Position numbers and translations under genes: made by a program. A stretch of DNA of 64,000 bases, from NCBI RefSeq assembly GCF_022374875.2, contig NZ_CP092427.2:2728001-2792000 (forward strand), in the 5' to 3' direction. Shown piece after piece: positions 8,985-18,300 of the stretch (the stretch's first letter is position 1; every line of letters starts with the position of its first letter). This DNA comes from Mycolicibacterium rufum (lineage in GTDB: Bacteria; Actinomycetota; Actinomycetes; Mycobacteriales; Mycobacteriaceae). The notes beneath the pieces are model-generated. The model had not been told where the DNA came from. It saw nothing but the letters and a program-made list of their open reading frames with translations, and searched no databases.

Positions 8985-10286
8985 CTACGCCTCGAGGATC
9001 GCGGTCACGCCCTGGCCGCCGGCGGCGCAGACGCTGATCAGGCCCCGCACCGGTTGCCCGGTCTGCGCCTTCTTCTCCGCGAGCTGCTTGGCCAGCTGGG
9101 CCACGATGCGCCCGCCGGTGGCCGCGAACGGGTGCCCGGCCGCCAGCGACGAGCCGTTGACGTTGAGCTTGGACCGGTCGATCGAGCCCAGGGCGGCATC
9201 GAGGCCGAGCCGCTCCTTGCAGTACTCCTCGGACTCCCAGGCCGCCAGCGTGGCGAGCACCACGGACGCGAACGCCTCGTGGATCTCGTAGAAGTCGAAA
9301 TCCTGCAGCGTGAGCCCGTTGCGGGCCAGCATCCGGGGCACGGCGTACGTCGGGGCCATCAGCAGGCCGTCGCGGCCGTTGACGTAGTCCACCGCGGCGG
9401 TCTGGCCGTCGACGAAGTAGGCCAGCACCGGGATGGACCGGGCGGCCGCCCACTCCTCCGACGCCAGCAGCGCCGCCGAGGCACCGTCGGTCAGCGGGGT
9501 GGAGTTACCCGCCGTCATGGTGGCGTCGCCGTTGCGCACCCCGAACACCGGCTTGAGCTTGGCCAGCTTCTCGGGCGACGAGTCGGCGCGCAGGTTGTTG
9601 TCCCGGTACAGCCCGAGGAACGGGCTGACCAGGTCGTCGAAGAAGCCGCGGTCGTAGGCGGCGGCCATGTTGCGGTGGCTGGCGGCGGCCAGTTCGTCCT
9701 GGTCGACGCGCTTGACGCCCATCTCCTTGGCCGTCACCGCGGCGTGCTCGCCCATCGACATGCCGGTGCGCGGCTCACTGTTGACGGGGATCTCGACGCC
9801 GAGCGCCGCGGGCAGCTTGCCGACCAGCTTGAGGCGGTCGACGTTGGACTTCGCGCGGCGCAGCCCGAGCAGCACCGAGCGCAGGTCGTCGCCGAGGGCG
9901 ATCGGGGCGTCGGACGCGGTGTCCACACCGCCCGCGGCGGCCACCTCGTAGCGGCCGCGCGCGATCCCGTCGGCCGCGGCGATCGCGGCCTGCAGGCCGG
10001 TGCCGCAGGCCTGCTGCAGGTCGAAGGCCGGGGTGTAGGACGACAGCGAGCTGCCGAGGACGCACTCCCGCATCAGGTTGAAGTCACGGCTGTGCTTGAG
10101 CACGGCCCCGCCGATGACGGCGTCGAGGGTCTCGCCCTTCAGGTCGAAGCGCTCGGCCAGCCCGTCCAGCACCGCGGTGAACATGTCCTGGTTCGACGCG
10201 TTGGCATACGCGCCGTCGGAGCGGGCGAACGGAATCCGGTTGCCTCCGAGGACGGCTACCCGGCGGGTGGTGTTGCTGTCGGCCAC
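8985..10286 (-). CDS. fadA2: Acetyl-CoA acetyltransferase (thiolase) FadA2
   Basis: 433-residue thiolase. The acylatable Cys lies in [12 protein letters not shown] (near 85), the C-terminal catalytic His in [19 protein letters not shown], and the second Cys in SVCAAGGQG close to the end. It cleaves 3-ketoacyl-CoA in beta-oxidation or condenses acetyl-CoA. I chose GTG at 10286: GGGAGG (10292-10297) stands 5 bases before it, and the product then begins close to the M. tuberculosis FadA2 start; ATG 10331 and GTG 10340 would give longer forms. It is divergent from fabG4 with a palindrome between them. Confidence 0.93.
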   Translation of the reverse strand: MADSNTTRRVAVLGGNRIPFARSDGAYANASNQDMFTAVLDGLAERFDLKGETLDAVIGGAVLKHSRDFNLMRECVLGSSLSSYTPAFDLQQACGTGLQAAIAAADGIARGRYEVAAAGGVDTASDAPIALGDDLRSVLLGLRRAKSNVDRLKLVGKLPAALGVEIPVNSEPRTGMSMGEHAAVTAKEMGVKRVDQDELAAASHRNMAAAYDRGFFDDLVSPFLGLYRDNNLRADSSPEKLAKLKPVFGVRNGDATMTAGNSTPLTDGASAALLASEEWAAARSIPVLAYFVDGQTAAVDYVNGRDGLLMAPTYAVPRMLARNGLTLQDFDFYEIHEAFASVVLATLAAWESEEYCKERLGLDAALGSIDRSKLNVNGSSLAAGHPFAATGGRIVAQLAKQLAEKKAQTGQPVRGLISVCAAGGQGVTAILEA

Positions 10287-10344
10287 GTCTGCCTCCCGGC
10301 GTCGCGAGGGATGTTGGGTGTCGAGGGTCATACTACCCACCGTT

Positions 10345-10360
10345 CTTACTCTGGAGTAAG
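10345..10360. promoter_or_regulatory. Palindrome between fadA2 and fabG4, probable TetR operator
   Basis: CTTACTC-TG-GAGTAAG, 7-bp perfect arms. Same TTACT...AGTAA shape as the palindrome before fadE5. It could control both divergent genes. Confidence 0.5.
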
Positions 10361-10441
10361 TTCGTGATGGATACGACAGTGCTGGGTAACCCCACCACCG
10401 TCGAACAGATATGTACCCCGGATTTCCCGAAAGGCAGCGCT

Positions 10442-11794
10442 GTGGCTTCCGATCTCCTGTCCCAAGTCGTCAACTCCGGCCCGGGGTCCTTCCTGGCCAA
10501 GCAGCTCGGCGTTCCGCAGCCCGAGCCGCTGCGCCGCTACAAGGCCGGTGAGCCGCCGCTGGCCGGCTCGCTGCTGATCGGCGGCGAGGGCCGCGTGGTC
10601 GAGCCCCTGCGCGCCGCACTGGCCGAGGACTACGACGTGGTGTCCAACAACCTCGGCGGCCGCTGGGCCGACCGGTTCGGCGGGCTGGTGTTCGACGCCA
10701 CCGGTATCACCGAGCCCGAGGGCCTCAAGGCCCTCTACGAGTTCTTCACGCCGTTGCTGCGCAATTTGGGCCCGTCGGGCCGCGTCGTGGTCGTCGGCAC
10801 CACCCCCGACGAGATCTCCGGGGTGCACGAGCACACCGCGCAGCGCGCGCTGGAGGGCTTCACCCGCTCACTGGGCAAGGAACTGCGCCAGGGCTCCACC
10901 GTCGCCCTGGTGTACCTGCACCCCGACGCCAAGCCGGCGGCCACCGGCCTGGAGTCGACTCTGCGGTTCCTGCTGTCGGCGAAGTCGGCCTACGTCGACG
11001 GGCAGGTGTTCCGGGTCGGCGCCGCCGACGCGACCCCGCCCGCGGACTGGGGCAGGCCACTCGACGGCAAGGTCGCGGTCGTGACCGGCGCCGCGCGGGG
11101 CATCGGCGCGACGATCGCCGAGGTGTTCGCCCGCGACGGCGCGAAGGTCATCGCGGTGGACGTCGAGGGGGCTGGGGACGCGCTCGCCGAAACCGCCACC
11201 AAGATCGGCGGGACCGCGCTGACGCTCGACGTCACCGCCGCCGACGCGGTCGACCGCATCACCGAACACGTGAAGGAGCACTACGGCGGCACGCTCGACA
11301 TCCTGGTCAACAACGCCGGCATCACCCGCGACAAGCTGCTCGCCAACATGGACGAGGGCCGCTGGGACTCGGTGCTCGCGGTGAACCTGCTGGCGCCGCT
11401 GCGGCTGGCCGAGGGTCTGGTGGGCAACGGCACGATCGGCGAGAACGGCCGCGTCGTCGGGCTGTCGTCGATGGCCGGCATCGCCGGCAACCGCGGACAG
11501 ACCAACTACGCCGCCACCAAGGCCGGCATGATCGGGCTGACCGACGCGCTGGCCCCGCAGTTCGGCGACAAGGGCATCACGATCAACGCCATTGCGCCCG
11601 GGTTCATCGAGACCAAGATGACCGACGCGATCCCGCTGGCCACCCGCGAGGTCGGGCGGCGGCTGAACTCGCTGTTCCAGGGTGGCCAGCCCGTCGACGT
11701 GGCCGAGGCCATCGCCTACTTCGCCAGCCCGGCGTCGAATGCGGTCACCGGCAACACCATTCGGGTGTGCGGCCAGGCGTGGCTGGGGGCCTGA
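10442..11794 (+). CDS. fabG4: 3-oxoacyl-[ACP]/CoA reductase FabG4
   Basis: 450 residues, the size of the high-molecular-weight FabG of M. tuberculosis (Rv0242c), which has an N-terminal flavodoxin-like domain (to about residue 205) and a C-terminal ketoreductase. The second domain shows [31 protein letters not shown] and the catalytic [11 protein letters not shown]. It reduces 3-oxoacyl chains and is NADH-linked in the studied homologue. I chose GTG at 10442 ([15 protein letters not shown]), which aligns with the known start; ATG 10364/10367 would add 25-26 unconserved residues. htdX follows after 1 base, so they form an operon. Confidence 0.93.
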   Translation: MASDLLSQVVNSGPGSFLAKQLGVPQPEPLRRYKAGEPPLAGSLLIGGEGRVVEPLRAALAEDYDVVSNNLGGRWADRFGGLVFDATGITEPEGLKALYEFFTPLLRNLGPSGRVVVVGTTPDEISGVHEHTAQRALEGFTRSLGKELRQGSTVALVYLHPDAKPAATGLESTLRFLLSAKSAYVDGQVFRVGAADATPPADWGRPLDGKVAVVTGAARGIGATIAEVFARDGAKVIAVDVEGAGDALAETATKIGGTALTLDVTAADAVDRITEHVKEHYGGTLDILVNNAGITRDKLLANMDEGRWDSVLAVNLLAPLRLAEGLVGNGTIGENGRVVGLSSMAGIAGNRGQTNYAATKAGMIGLTDALAPQFGDKGITINAIAPGFIETKMTDAIPLATREVGRRLNSLFQGGQPVDVAEAIAYFASPASNAVTGNTIRVCGQAWLGA

Positions 11795-11795
11795 C

Positions 11796-12647
11796 ATGAG
11801 CGAGGGCGGGCAGCCGTCGGGGCTGCGCAACCTGATGCTGGCCGCGGCGGGCGCGCTGCCGTTCGTCCCGCGCGGCGACACCCTGCCGGACCGGACGCTG
11901 ACGGTCGAGGACCTCACCATCGACCCGGCCCATGTCGCGGCGTACGCCAATGTCACCGGGCTGCGCTTCGACAACACGGTGCCGCTGACATACCCGTTCG
12001 CGCTGACGTTCCCCACGGTGATGTCGTTGATCACCGGCTTCGACTTCCCGTTCGCCGCCATGGGTTCGGTGCACGTGGAGAACCACATCACCCAGCACCG
12101 GCCGATCGCGGTGACCGACACCGTGTCGGCGGCCGTGCACGCCGAGAACATGCGGGAGCACCGGCGCGGGCTGCTGGTCGACGTCGTCACCGACGTGAAA
12201 GTCGGCACCGAGACCGCCTGGCATCAGGTCACCACGTTCCTGCACCAGCAGCGCACCAGCCTGTCCGACGAGCCCAAGCCGCCACCGGCGAAACAGCCCA
12301 AACTGGGCCCGCCGAATGCGGTGCTGTCGGTGACGCCCGGCCAGATCCGCCACTACGCGTCGGTCAGCGGTGACCACAACCCGATCCACACCAACGCGAT
12401 CGCGGCCAAGCTGTTCGGCTTCCCGACCGTGATCGCCCACGGAATGTGGAGCGCAGCAGCGGTTCTGGCGAACATCGAGGGTCAGCTGCCCGACGCGGTG
12501 ACGTACTCGGTCAAGTTCGCCAAGCCCGTCGTGCTGCCCGCCAAGGCGGGGCTGTACGTCGACCGGCGCGGCGACGGCTGGGAACTGACGCTGCGGCACC
12601 TGACCAAGGGGCATCCGCACCTGACGGGCACGGTCTCGCCGGCCTGA
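11796..12647 (+). CDS. htdX: (R)-specific 3-hydroxyacyl dehydratase HtdX
   Basis: 283 residues, MaoC-like hotdog protein matching M. tuberculosis HtdX (Rv0241c). The second half carries the hydratase-2 motif YASVSGDHNPIHTNAIAAKLFGF (near 185), with the Asp/His pair, and a downstream GMWSAAAVL. It interconverts (R)-3-hydroxyacyl and trans-2-enoyl thioesters, the step next to FabG4. The start ATG is one base after the fabG4 stop. The pair may serve fatty-acid elongation or a reversible branch of beta-oxidation. Confidence 0.93.
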   Translation: MSEGGQPSGLRNLMLAAAGALPFVPRGDTLPDRTLTVEDLTIDPAHVAAYANVTGLRFDNTVPLTYPFALTFPTVMSLITGFDFPFAAMGSVHVENHITQHRPIAVTDTVSAAVHAENMREHRRGLLVDVVTDVKVGTETAWHQVTTFLHQQRTSLSDEPKPPPAKQPKLGPPNAVLSVTPGQIRHYASVSGDHNPIHTNAIAAKLFGFPTVIAHGMWSAAAVLANIEGQLPDAVTYSVKFAKPVVLPAKAGLYVDRRGDGWELTLRHLTKGHPHLTGTVSPA

Positions 12648-12660
12648 GCCGACCCCGTGC

Positions 12661-13284
12661 TCAGGTCTGCGCCACCGCCTCGGCGTCGGACGGCGCCGGC
12701 GCGCCCTTGAGGCCGAGCCAGAACAGGTTGATCATCAGCTCGGCCGCCTCGTCGACGTCCGCGTCGCCCGTACTGACCCGGGCGGCGACGGCCTCACCGG
12801 CGCCCACCAGCGCGACGGCCATCATGTCGAAGTCGGTGTCCGGGCCGGGAAACCGGGTGCCCGAGCGCAGCAGCCGTCCGACGAGCTCGATGATGCGCTC
12901 GCGGCCCTCCCGCACGGTGTGCGCGAACCGCTGCGAGCTGGTGGCCTGCGTGTAGAGCACCATCCACGACGAGCGGTTCTCGTCGATGTACTTCAGGAAC
13001 GCCAGCACGGCGCTGCGCAGCAGCTCCTTCGGCGGATCGTCGAAGTCGATCTTGTCGCGCACCTCGTCGACGAACCTCTTCAGTTCCCGGTCCAGGCACG
13101 CGCCGAACAGCTCCTCCTTGGAGCCGTAGTACAGGTACAGCATCGGCTTGCTGATCTGCGCCTCGGCGGCGATCGCGTCCATCGACGTCTCGTGATAGCC
13201 GTTCACCGAGAAGATCTGCACGGCGGCGTCGAGCATCTGCTGTTCGCGGACGGCGCGCGGCAAGCGCTTGGTACCACCTGCCAT
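12661..13284 (-). CDS. TetR family transcriptional regulator
   Basis: 207 residues, equivalent by position to Rv0238. The N-terminal helix-turn-helix is at residues 12-58 (REQQMLDAAVQIFSVNGYHETSMDAIAAEAQISKPMLYLYYGSKEELF); the rest is a helical ligand domain. It faces the htdX operon tail to tail, 13 bases apart. A 25-bp inverted repeat starts 29 bases upstream of its ATG, suggesting autoregulation. Related palindromes near fadE5 and fabG4 make it the likely local regulator of this fatty-acid module; the ligand could be an acyl-CoA (inference). Confidence 0.92.
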   Translation of the reverse strand: MAGGTKRLPRAVREQQMLDAAVQIFSVNGYHETSMDAIAAEAQISKPMLYLYYGSKEELFGACLDRELKRFVDEVRDKIDFDDPPKELLRSAVLAFLKYIDENRSSWMVLYTQATSSQRFAHTVREGRERIIELVGRLLRSGTRFPGPDTDFDMMAVALVGAGEAVAARVSTGDADVDEAAELMINLFWLGLKGAPAPSDAEAVAQT

Positions 13285-13312
13285 GGAGCGCCTTTCTCGA
13301 CATCTGATCGAC

Positions 13313-13337
13313 GTGCTTACCCACACAGGGTAAGCAC
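13313..13337. promoter_or_regulatory. Perfect 25-bp inverted repeat upstream of tetR
   Basis: 10-bp perfect arms GTGCTTACCC (13313-13322) and GGGTAAGCAC (13328-13337) around ACACA. It lies between the tetR start (13284) and the lpqI stop (13349). A typical TetR operator arrangement; the inner TTACCC/GGGTAA halves resemble the fadE5 and fabG4 palindromes, but the spacing is longer. Confidence 0.65.
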
Positions 13338-13348
13338 TGGATGACCGA

Positions 13349-14545
13349 TCAGCCGCCGCAGCGCGGAGACGGGCCCTTCATGGCGGCGAGCTTGGTGACC
13401 GAGGCGTCGACGGCCGGCTGCGACAGTTCCCCGACCGCGACGGCCTTCTCCAGCCGGTCCAGCACGGCGGGCACCTCGTCGGTGGTGACCCACAGCGCGA
13501 CGTCGGCGCCGGCCTGCAGCGCGCGCAGCGCCGCGTCGGGCACCCCGAACCGGTCGGAGATGGCCTTCATGCTCGACAGGTCGTCGGTGAACACCACGCC
13601 GCCGAACGGCGGGCCGCCGTAGTCGCCCGAGCGCAGCAGCCCGTAGGCCTGCGGGCTGAGGCTGGCAGGTTCGCTGCCGGTCAGCCCCGGCACCTCCATG
13701 TGACCGACCATCACGGCGACCGGGCCCTGGGTGGTCAGCGTGCGGTAGGGCACCAGGTCGTCGGTCTGAAGGTCGGCCAGCGGCGGCGTGACGACGCTCC
13801 CGGCGTGCGAATCCCCTGAGCCGTGGCCGTGGCCGGGGAAATGCTTGAGCACGGGCAGCAGCCCGGCGTCGCGCAGCCCGCGCGCATAGGCGCCGGCGTA
13901 GTCGGTGACGGTGGTGGGGTCCGCCCCGAACGACCGGTCGCCGATCACCGTGTCGTCGGGGGCGTCGCTGACGTCGGCCACCGGCGCGAAGTCGATGGTG
14001 AAACCCAGGCCGCGCATCTGGCGGCCCCGGTCCAGGGCGATCTGGTAGACCTCCTCCGGCGTGCGGGTGGCCGCCAGCGCGCGCGGGGCGGGCTGGGCGC
14101 CGATGATGCTCGACAGCCGGGACACCCGGCCGCCCTCCTCGTCCACACTGACGGCCAGCGGGAGCGGGCCGGCGTTCGCCGCGATGTCGGCCAGGGAACC
14201 GTCGGAGAGCATCGACAGATCCGTCCAGCTGCCGACCATGATCCCGCCGACGTGCTGGTTGTCGACGACGGCGCGGGCGTCGGCGGCGCCGGTGACGCCG
14301 ACCATCAGCAGCTGGGCCAGTTTGTCGCGGGTCGACATGGCGGCGACGGCGGCGACCGGGTCGCCGCAGGCGGGCGCCGGGGCCTGCGGAGGTGCGGAGC
14401 CGGGGACCGGTCCGGCCGCCATGGACACGGTGCTCGTCGACGATGCGGCCTCCGGGTCCTCGGCCTGTGTGCTGCATCCGACCAGCAGCGCCGACGTCGC
14501 GAGCATTCCGGTGACAACGGTGAACACGCTCCGCGGGGCAACCAT
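13349..14545 (-). CDS. lpqI: Lipoprotein glycosyl hydrolase family 3 (beta-N-acetylglucosaminidase)
   Basis: 398 residues, the LpqI (Rv0237) equivalent. A signal peptide ends in the lipobox LVGC with acylated Cys24. The GH3 domain shows SVDEEGGRVSRL, the NagZ-type KHFPGHGHGSGDSH loop with the His acting as acid/base, and the nucleophile Asp in VVFTDDLSSMKAI. It removes N-acetylglucosamine from muropeptides during cell-wall recycling and is anchored outside the membrane. The start is ATG at 14545, giving a short basic N-terminus. It is divergent from the universal stress protein gene. Confidence 0.93.
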   Translation of the reverse strand: MVAPRSVFTVVTGMLATSALLVGCSTQAEDPEAASSTSTVSMAAGPVPGSAPPQAPAPACGDPVAAVAAMSTRDKLAQLLMVGVTGAADARAVVDNQHVGGIMVGSWTDLSMLSDGSLADIAANAGPLPLAVSVDEEGGRVSRLSSIIGAQPAPRALAATRTPEEVYQIALDRGRQMRGLGFTIDFAPVADVSDAPDDTVIGDRSFGADPTTVTDYAGAYARGLRDAGLLPVLKHFPGHGHGSGDSHAGSVVTPPLADLQTDDLVPYRTLTTQGPVAVMVGHMEVPGLTGSEPASLSPQAYGLLRSGDYGGPPFGGVVFTDDLSSMKAISDRFGVPDAALRALQAGADVALWVTTDEVPAVLDRLEKAVAVGELSQPAVDASVTKLAAMKGPSPRCGG

Positions 14546-14570
14546 GGGTCTCGACCCTAACGGCAACGCG

Positions 14571-14588
14571 GGGTGCACCCATAGTCTG
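14571..14588 (+). promoter_or_regulatory. Possible promoter of the usp gene
   Basis: A GGGTGCACCC palindrome (14571-14580) is followed by a -10-like TAGTCT (14583-14588), 22 bases before the ATG at 14611, which also has a GGGGGAA ribosome site. Weak evidence. Confidence 0.3.
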
Positions 14589-14610
14589 AGGGCACCAGAA
14601 GGGGGAATCG

Positions 14611-15078
14611 ATGTCCGCCCAGGAGACCGTCGTGCTCATCGCGTTCGACGGTTCGCCGACGGCCCGGCGCGCCGTGCACTACGCGAGCCGCTTCCTGACC
14701 GTGGACCGCGCCGTGGTGCTGACGGTGTGGTCGCCGCTGCACCGGGGGACGGAGCCCACGGCCTTCGACCTCGACGGACCGCCCGACCCCCCGGAGGCCG
14801 ACGAGGCGGACATCGCGCTCGGCGAAGCGCAGCGCATCAACACCGACGGCGTCGCGTTGGCGAAGGCGGCGGGTCTGCCCGCCGAGCCGATGTGCGTGGC
14901 CCAGACGTACACGGTGTGGGGGTCGATCCTCGCCGTCGCCGACGACGTCGAGGCCGATCTGATCGTCACCGGGACCCGGGCCACCACCGGTCTGCGGTCG
15001 CTGGTGCAGTCCAGCGTGGCCGATCATCTGCGCCGCCGGGGCCACCGTCCGGTGCTCATCGTGCCCCCGGCGCCGTGA
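14611..15078 (+). CDS. Universal stress protein (UspA domain)
   Basis: 155 residues, one Usp domain: VVLIAFDGSPTARRAVHYASRF at the N-terminus, and near the end ADLIVTGTRATTGLRSLVQSSVADHLRRRGHRPVLIV. The C-terminal G-x2-G-x(9)-G-S/T ATP-binding signature is present only loosely (GTRATTGLRSLVQSSV), so nucleotide binding is uncertain. Single-domain cytoplasmic Usp proteins in mycobacteria are often linked to dormancy or stress. It sits alone between lpqI and the DUF2613 gene, both envelope-associated. As I recall, M. tuberculosis has no usp gene at this point, so this may be an added gene. Confidence 0.85.
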   Translation: MSAQETVVLIAFDGSPTARRAVHYASRFLTVDRAVVLTVWSPLHRGTEPTAFDLDGPPDPPEADEADIALGEAQRINTDGVALAKAAGLPAEPMCVAQTYTVWGSILAVADDVEADLIVTGTRATTGLRSLVQSSVADHLRRRGHRPVLIVPPAP

Positions 15079-15089
15079 GACGCCCGTGC

Positions 15090-15095
15090 TAGTTT
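15090..15095 (+). promoter_or_regulatory. -10 box (TAGTTT), probable leaderless promoter
   Basis: TAGTTT fits TANNNT and ends 7 bases before the ATG at 15103; no ribosome site is visible before that ATG. Confidence 0.4.
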
Positions 15096-15102
15096 GTGGC
15101 CC

Positions 15103-15276
15103 ATGGATCGGTTCCTCGTACCCGCGGCGGCCAGCATCGTCGTCGGCCTGCTGTTGGGCGCGGCAGCCGTGTTCGGGGTGACGCTGATGGTGCAGCAGGA
15201 CACCCGGCCCCCGCTGCAGGCGGGCGATCCGGCGTCGTCGGTGCTCAACAGGGTCGAGTACGGCGACCGTAGCTGA
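15103..15276 (+). CDS. Small secreted/membrane protein, DUF2613 (Rv0236A type)
   Basis: 57 residues: one hydrophobic helix (about residues 8-30, VPAAASIVVGLLLGAAAVFGVTL) followed by a short polar tail. Small proteins of this kind stand immediately before aftD in mycobacteria, and their function is not known. The conserved pairing with aftD suggests a role with the arabinosyltransferase. The ATG at 15103 is preferred because the -10 box is 7 bases away. The stop overlaps the region where the conserved aftD N-terminus would start. Confidence 0.8.
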   Translation: MDRFLVPAAASIVVGLLLGAAAVFGVTLMVQQDTRPPLQAGDPASSVLNRVEYGDRS

Positions 15277-15304
15277 GCCGACCCGGCCGCTGTCGCGGCG
15301 CTGG

Positions 15305-18300
15305 TTGTGGGTGGCCGCCGCGGCGGCGCTGGTCCTGACGTTCGCCCAGTCCCCGGGCCAGATCTCCCCCGACACCAAGCTCGATCTCACCGCCAATCCG
15401 CTGCGCTTCCTGACGCGCGCGTTCACGCTGTGGAACAGCGAACTGCCGTTCGGCCAGGCCCAGAACCAGGCGTACGGCTACCTCTTCCCGCACGGCACGT
15501 TCTTCCTGGCCGGTGACCTGCTGGGCGTGCCCGGCTGGGTGACCCAGCGGCTGTGGTGGGCGCTGCTGCTGGTGGCGGGGTTCTGGGGGGTGCTGCGCGT
15601 CGCCGAGGCCCTCGACATCGGCACCACCACGTCGCGGGTGATCGGCGCGGTCGCGTTCACGCTCTCCCCGCGGGTGCTGACGACCCTCGGCGCGATCTCG
15701 TCGGAGACGTTGCCGATGATGCTGGCGCCCTGGGTGCTGCTGCCGGTGATCCTGGCGCTCCGGGGAGACCCGCGGGTACGCACGCTGGCGGCGCGCTCGG
15801 CGCTGGCGGTCGCGTTGATGGGGGCGGTCAACGCGGTCGCGACGCTGACGGCCTGCCTGTGCGCGGTGATGTGGCTCGTCTGCCACCGGCCCGGCCCGGC
15901 GTGGCGGCGCTTCGTGGCGTGGTGGCTGCCGTGCGTGGCGCTGGCGGTGGCGTGGTGGGTGGTGGCGCTGCTGCAGCTGGGCCGCATCAGCCCGCCGTTC
16001 CTGGACTTCATCGAGTCGAGCGGCGTGACCACGCAGTGGATGTCGCTGACCGAGATGCTGCGTGGCACCGGGGCGTGGACGCCGTATGTGGCGCCGACCG
16101 CGACGGCAGGGGCGTCACTGGTCACCGGATCGGCCGCGGTGCTGGCGACCACGCTGGTCGCGGCCGGCGGGCTGGCGGGGCTGGCGTTGCGCTCCATGCC
16201 GGCGCGGGGGCGGCTGGTGACGATGCTGCTGGTCGGCGTGGTGCTGCTGGCCGCGGGGTACTCCGGCGGGCTGGGCTCCCCGATCGCCCATCAGGTGCAG
16301 GCGTTCCTGGACGCCGACGGCACGCCGCTGCGCAACCTGCACAAGCTCGAGCCGCTGCTGCGGTTGCCGCTCGCGCTGGGGCTGGCCCATCTGCTGGGCC
16401 GGGTGCCGCTGCCCGGCAGCGTGCCGCGGCCGGTGTGGCGCCGCGCGTTCGCCCACCCCGAGTCGGACAAGCGGGTCGCCGTGGGCATCGTGGTGCTGGC
16501 CGCGCTGGTCGCCGCGACGTCGCTGGCATGGACGGGCCGGCTGACCGCGCCAGGCGCGTTCGACGCGATCCCGCAGTACTGGCACGACACCGCGGCGTGG
16601 CTGGACGCCAACGACGCGGGTGGACGGGTGCTCGTCGCACCCGGTGCGCCGTTCGCGACGCAGGTCTGGGGCAACAGCCACGACGAGCCGCTGCAGGTGC
16701 TCGGCGACAGCCCGTGGGGCGTGCGCGACTCGATCCCGCTGACCCCGCCGGAGACCATCCGCGCCCTCGACGCGGTGCAGCGACTCTTCGCCGCCGGTCG
16801 GCCGTCCGCGGGACTCGCCGACACCCTTGTGCGCCAGGGCATTTCGTATGTGGTGGTGCGCAACGACCTGGATCCCGAGGCCAGCCGGTCGGCCCGGCCG
16901 ATCCTGGTACACCGGGCGATCGACGGCTCACCGGGGCTGACCAAGGTGGCCGAGTTCGGCGCCCCCGTGGGCCCCGGCACGCTGGAGGGCTTCATCACCG
17001 ACAGCGGGCTGCGGCCGCGGTATCCGGCCGTCGAGATCTACCGCGTCGACGGGGCCCGGAACGCGATGGCGCCGTACGTCGTCGACGCCGACGCGATGCC
17101 GCGCGTCGACGGCGCGCCCGAGTCGCTGCTGCGGCTCGACGAGCGACGGCGGCTGACGGGACGGCCGCCGCTGGGCCCCGCCCTGCTGACCCAGGACGCG
17201 CTGCGCGCCGGGCTGCCCGCACCCGTCGTCACCGTCACCGACACCCCGATGGCGCGGGAGACCGACTACGGCCGGGTCGATGACCACAGCTCGGCGGTGC
17301 GCGCACCCGGCGACGCCCGCAACACGTTCAACCGGGTCCCCGACTACCCCTCTGCCGGAACAGATCCCGTCGCGGGCGCCTGGGGTGGCGGACGGCTCAC
17401 GGTGTCGAGCGCGGCGTCGGACTCCACCGCGCTGCCCAACGTGTCGCCGGCGTCGGGGCCGCCGGCGGCGATCGACGGCGACTCGTCGACCAGCTGGGTG
17501 TCGAACTCCCTGCAGAGCGCTGTCGGGCAGTGGCTGCAGGTGGACTTCGACCACCCGGTCACCAACGCGACGCTCACCGTCACGCCCAGCGCGACCGCCG
17601 TCGGCGCGCAGGTGCGCCGGCTGGAGGTCTCGACGGTCACCGGCACCAGCACGGTCCGGTTCGACGAACCGGGCAAGCCGGTGACGGTGGCACTGCCCTA
17701 CGGGGAGTCGCCGTGGGTGCGCATCACCGCGGTGGCCACCGACGACGGCTCGCCGGGGGTGCAGTTCGGCATCACCGACCTGTCGGTCACCCAGTACGAC
17801 GCGAACGGATTCGCCCATCCCGTCAATCTGCGGCACACCGTCGAGGTGCCCGGCCCGCCGCCGGGTTCGGCGGTGGCGCAATGGGATCTGGGTGCCGAAC
17901 TGCTCGGCCGACCGGGATGCGCGGCCAGCCCGACCGGTATCCGCTGCGCGGCCGCGATGGCGCTGGCCTCCGAGGAGCCGGTCAACCTGAGCCGCACGCT
18001 GACCGTGCCCGCCCCGACCGAGGTGACGCCGACGGTGTGGGTGCGCGCCCGGCAGGGACCGAATCTGGCGGACCTGATCGCCGAGCCGGACACCACCCGC
18101 GCCGGCGGGGACGCCGACCTGATCGACGTGCTCGGCTCGGCCTACGCCGCCACCGACGGCGACCCGGCCACCGCATGGACCGCCCCCCAACGTGTCGTTC
18201 AGCCCCGCACCCCGGCTACGTTGGTGTTGAAACTGCCTTCGCCGCAACAGGTTTCGGCGCTGCGCGTGACACCGAGTGAGTCGGCGCTTCCGGCCCATCC

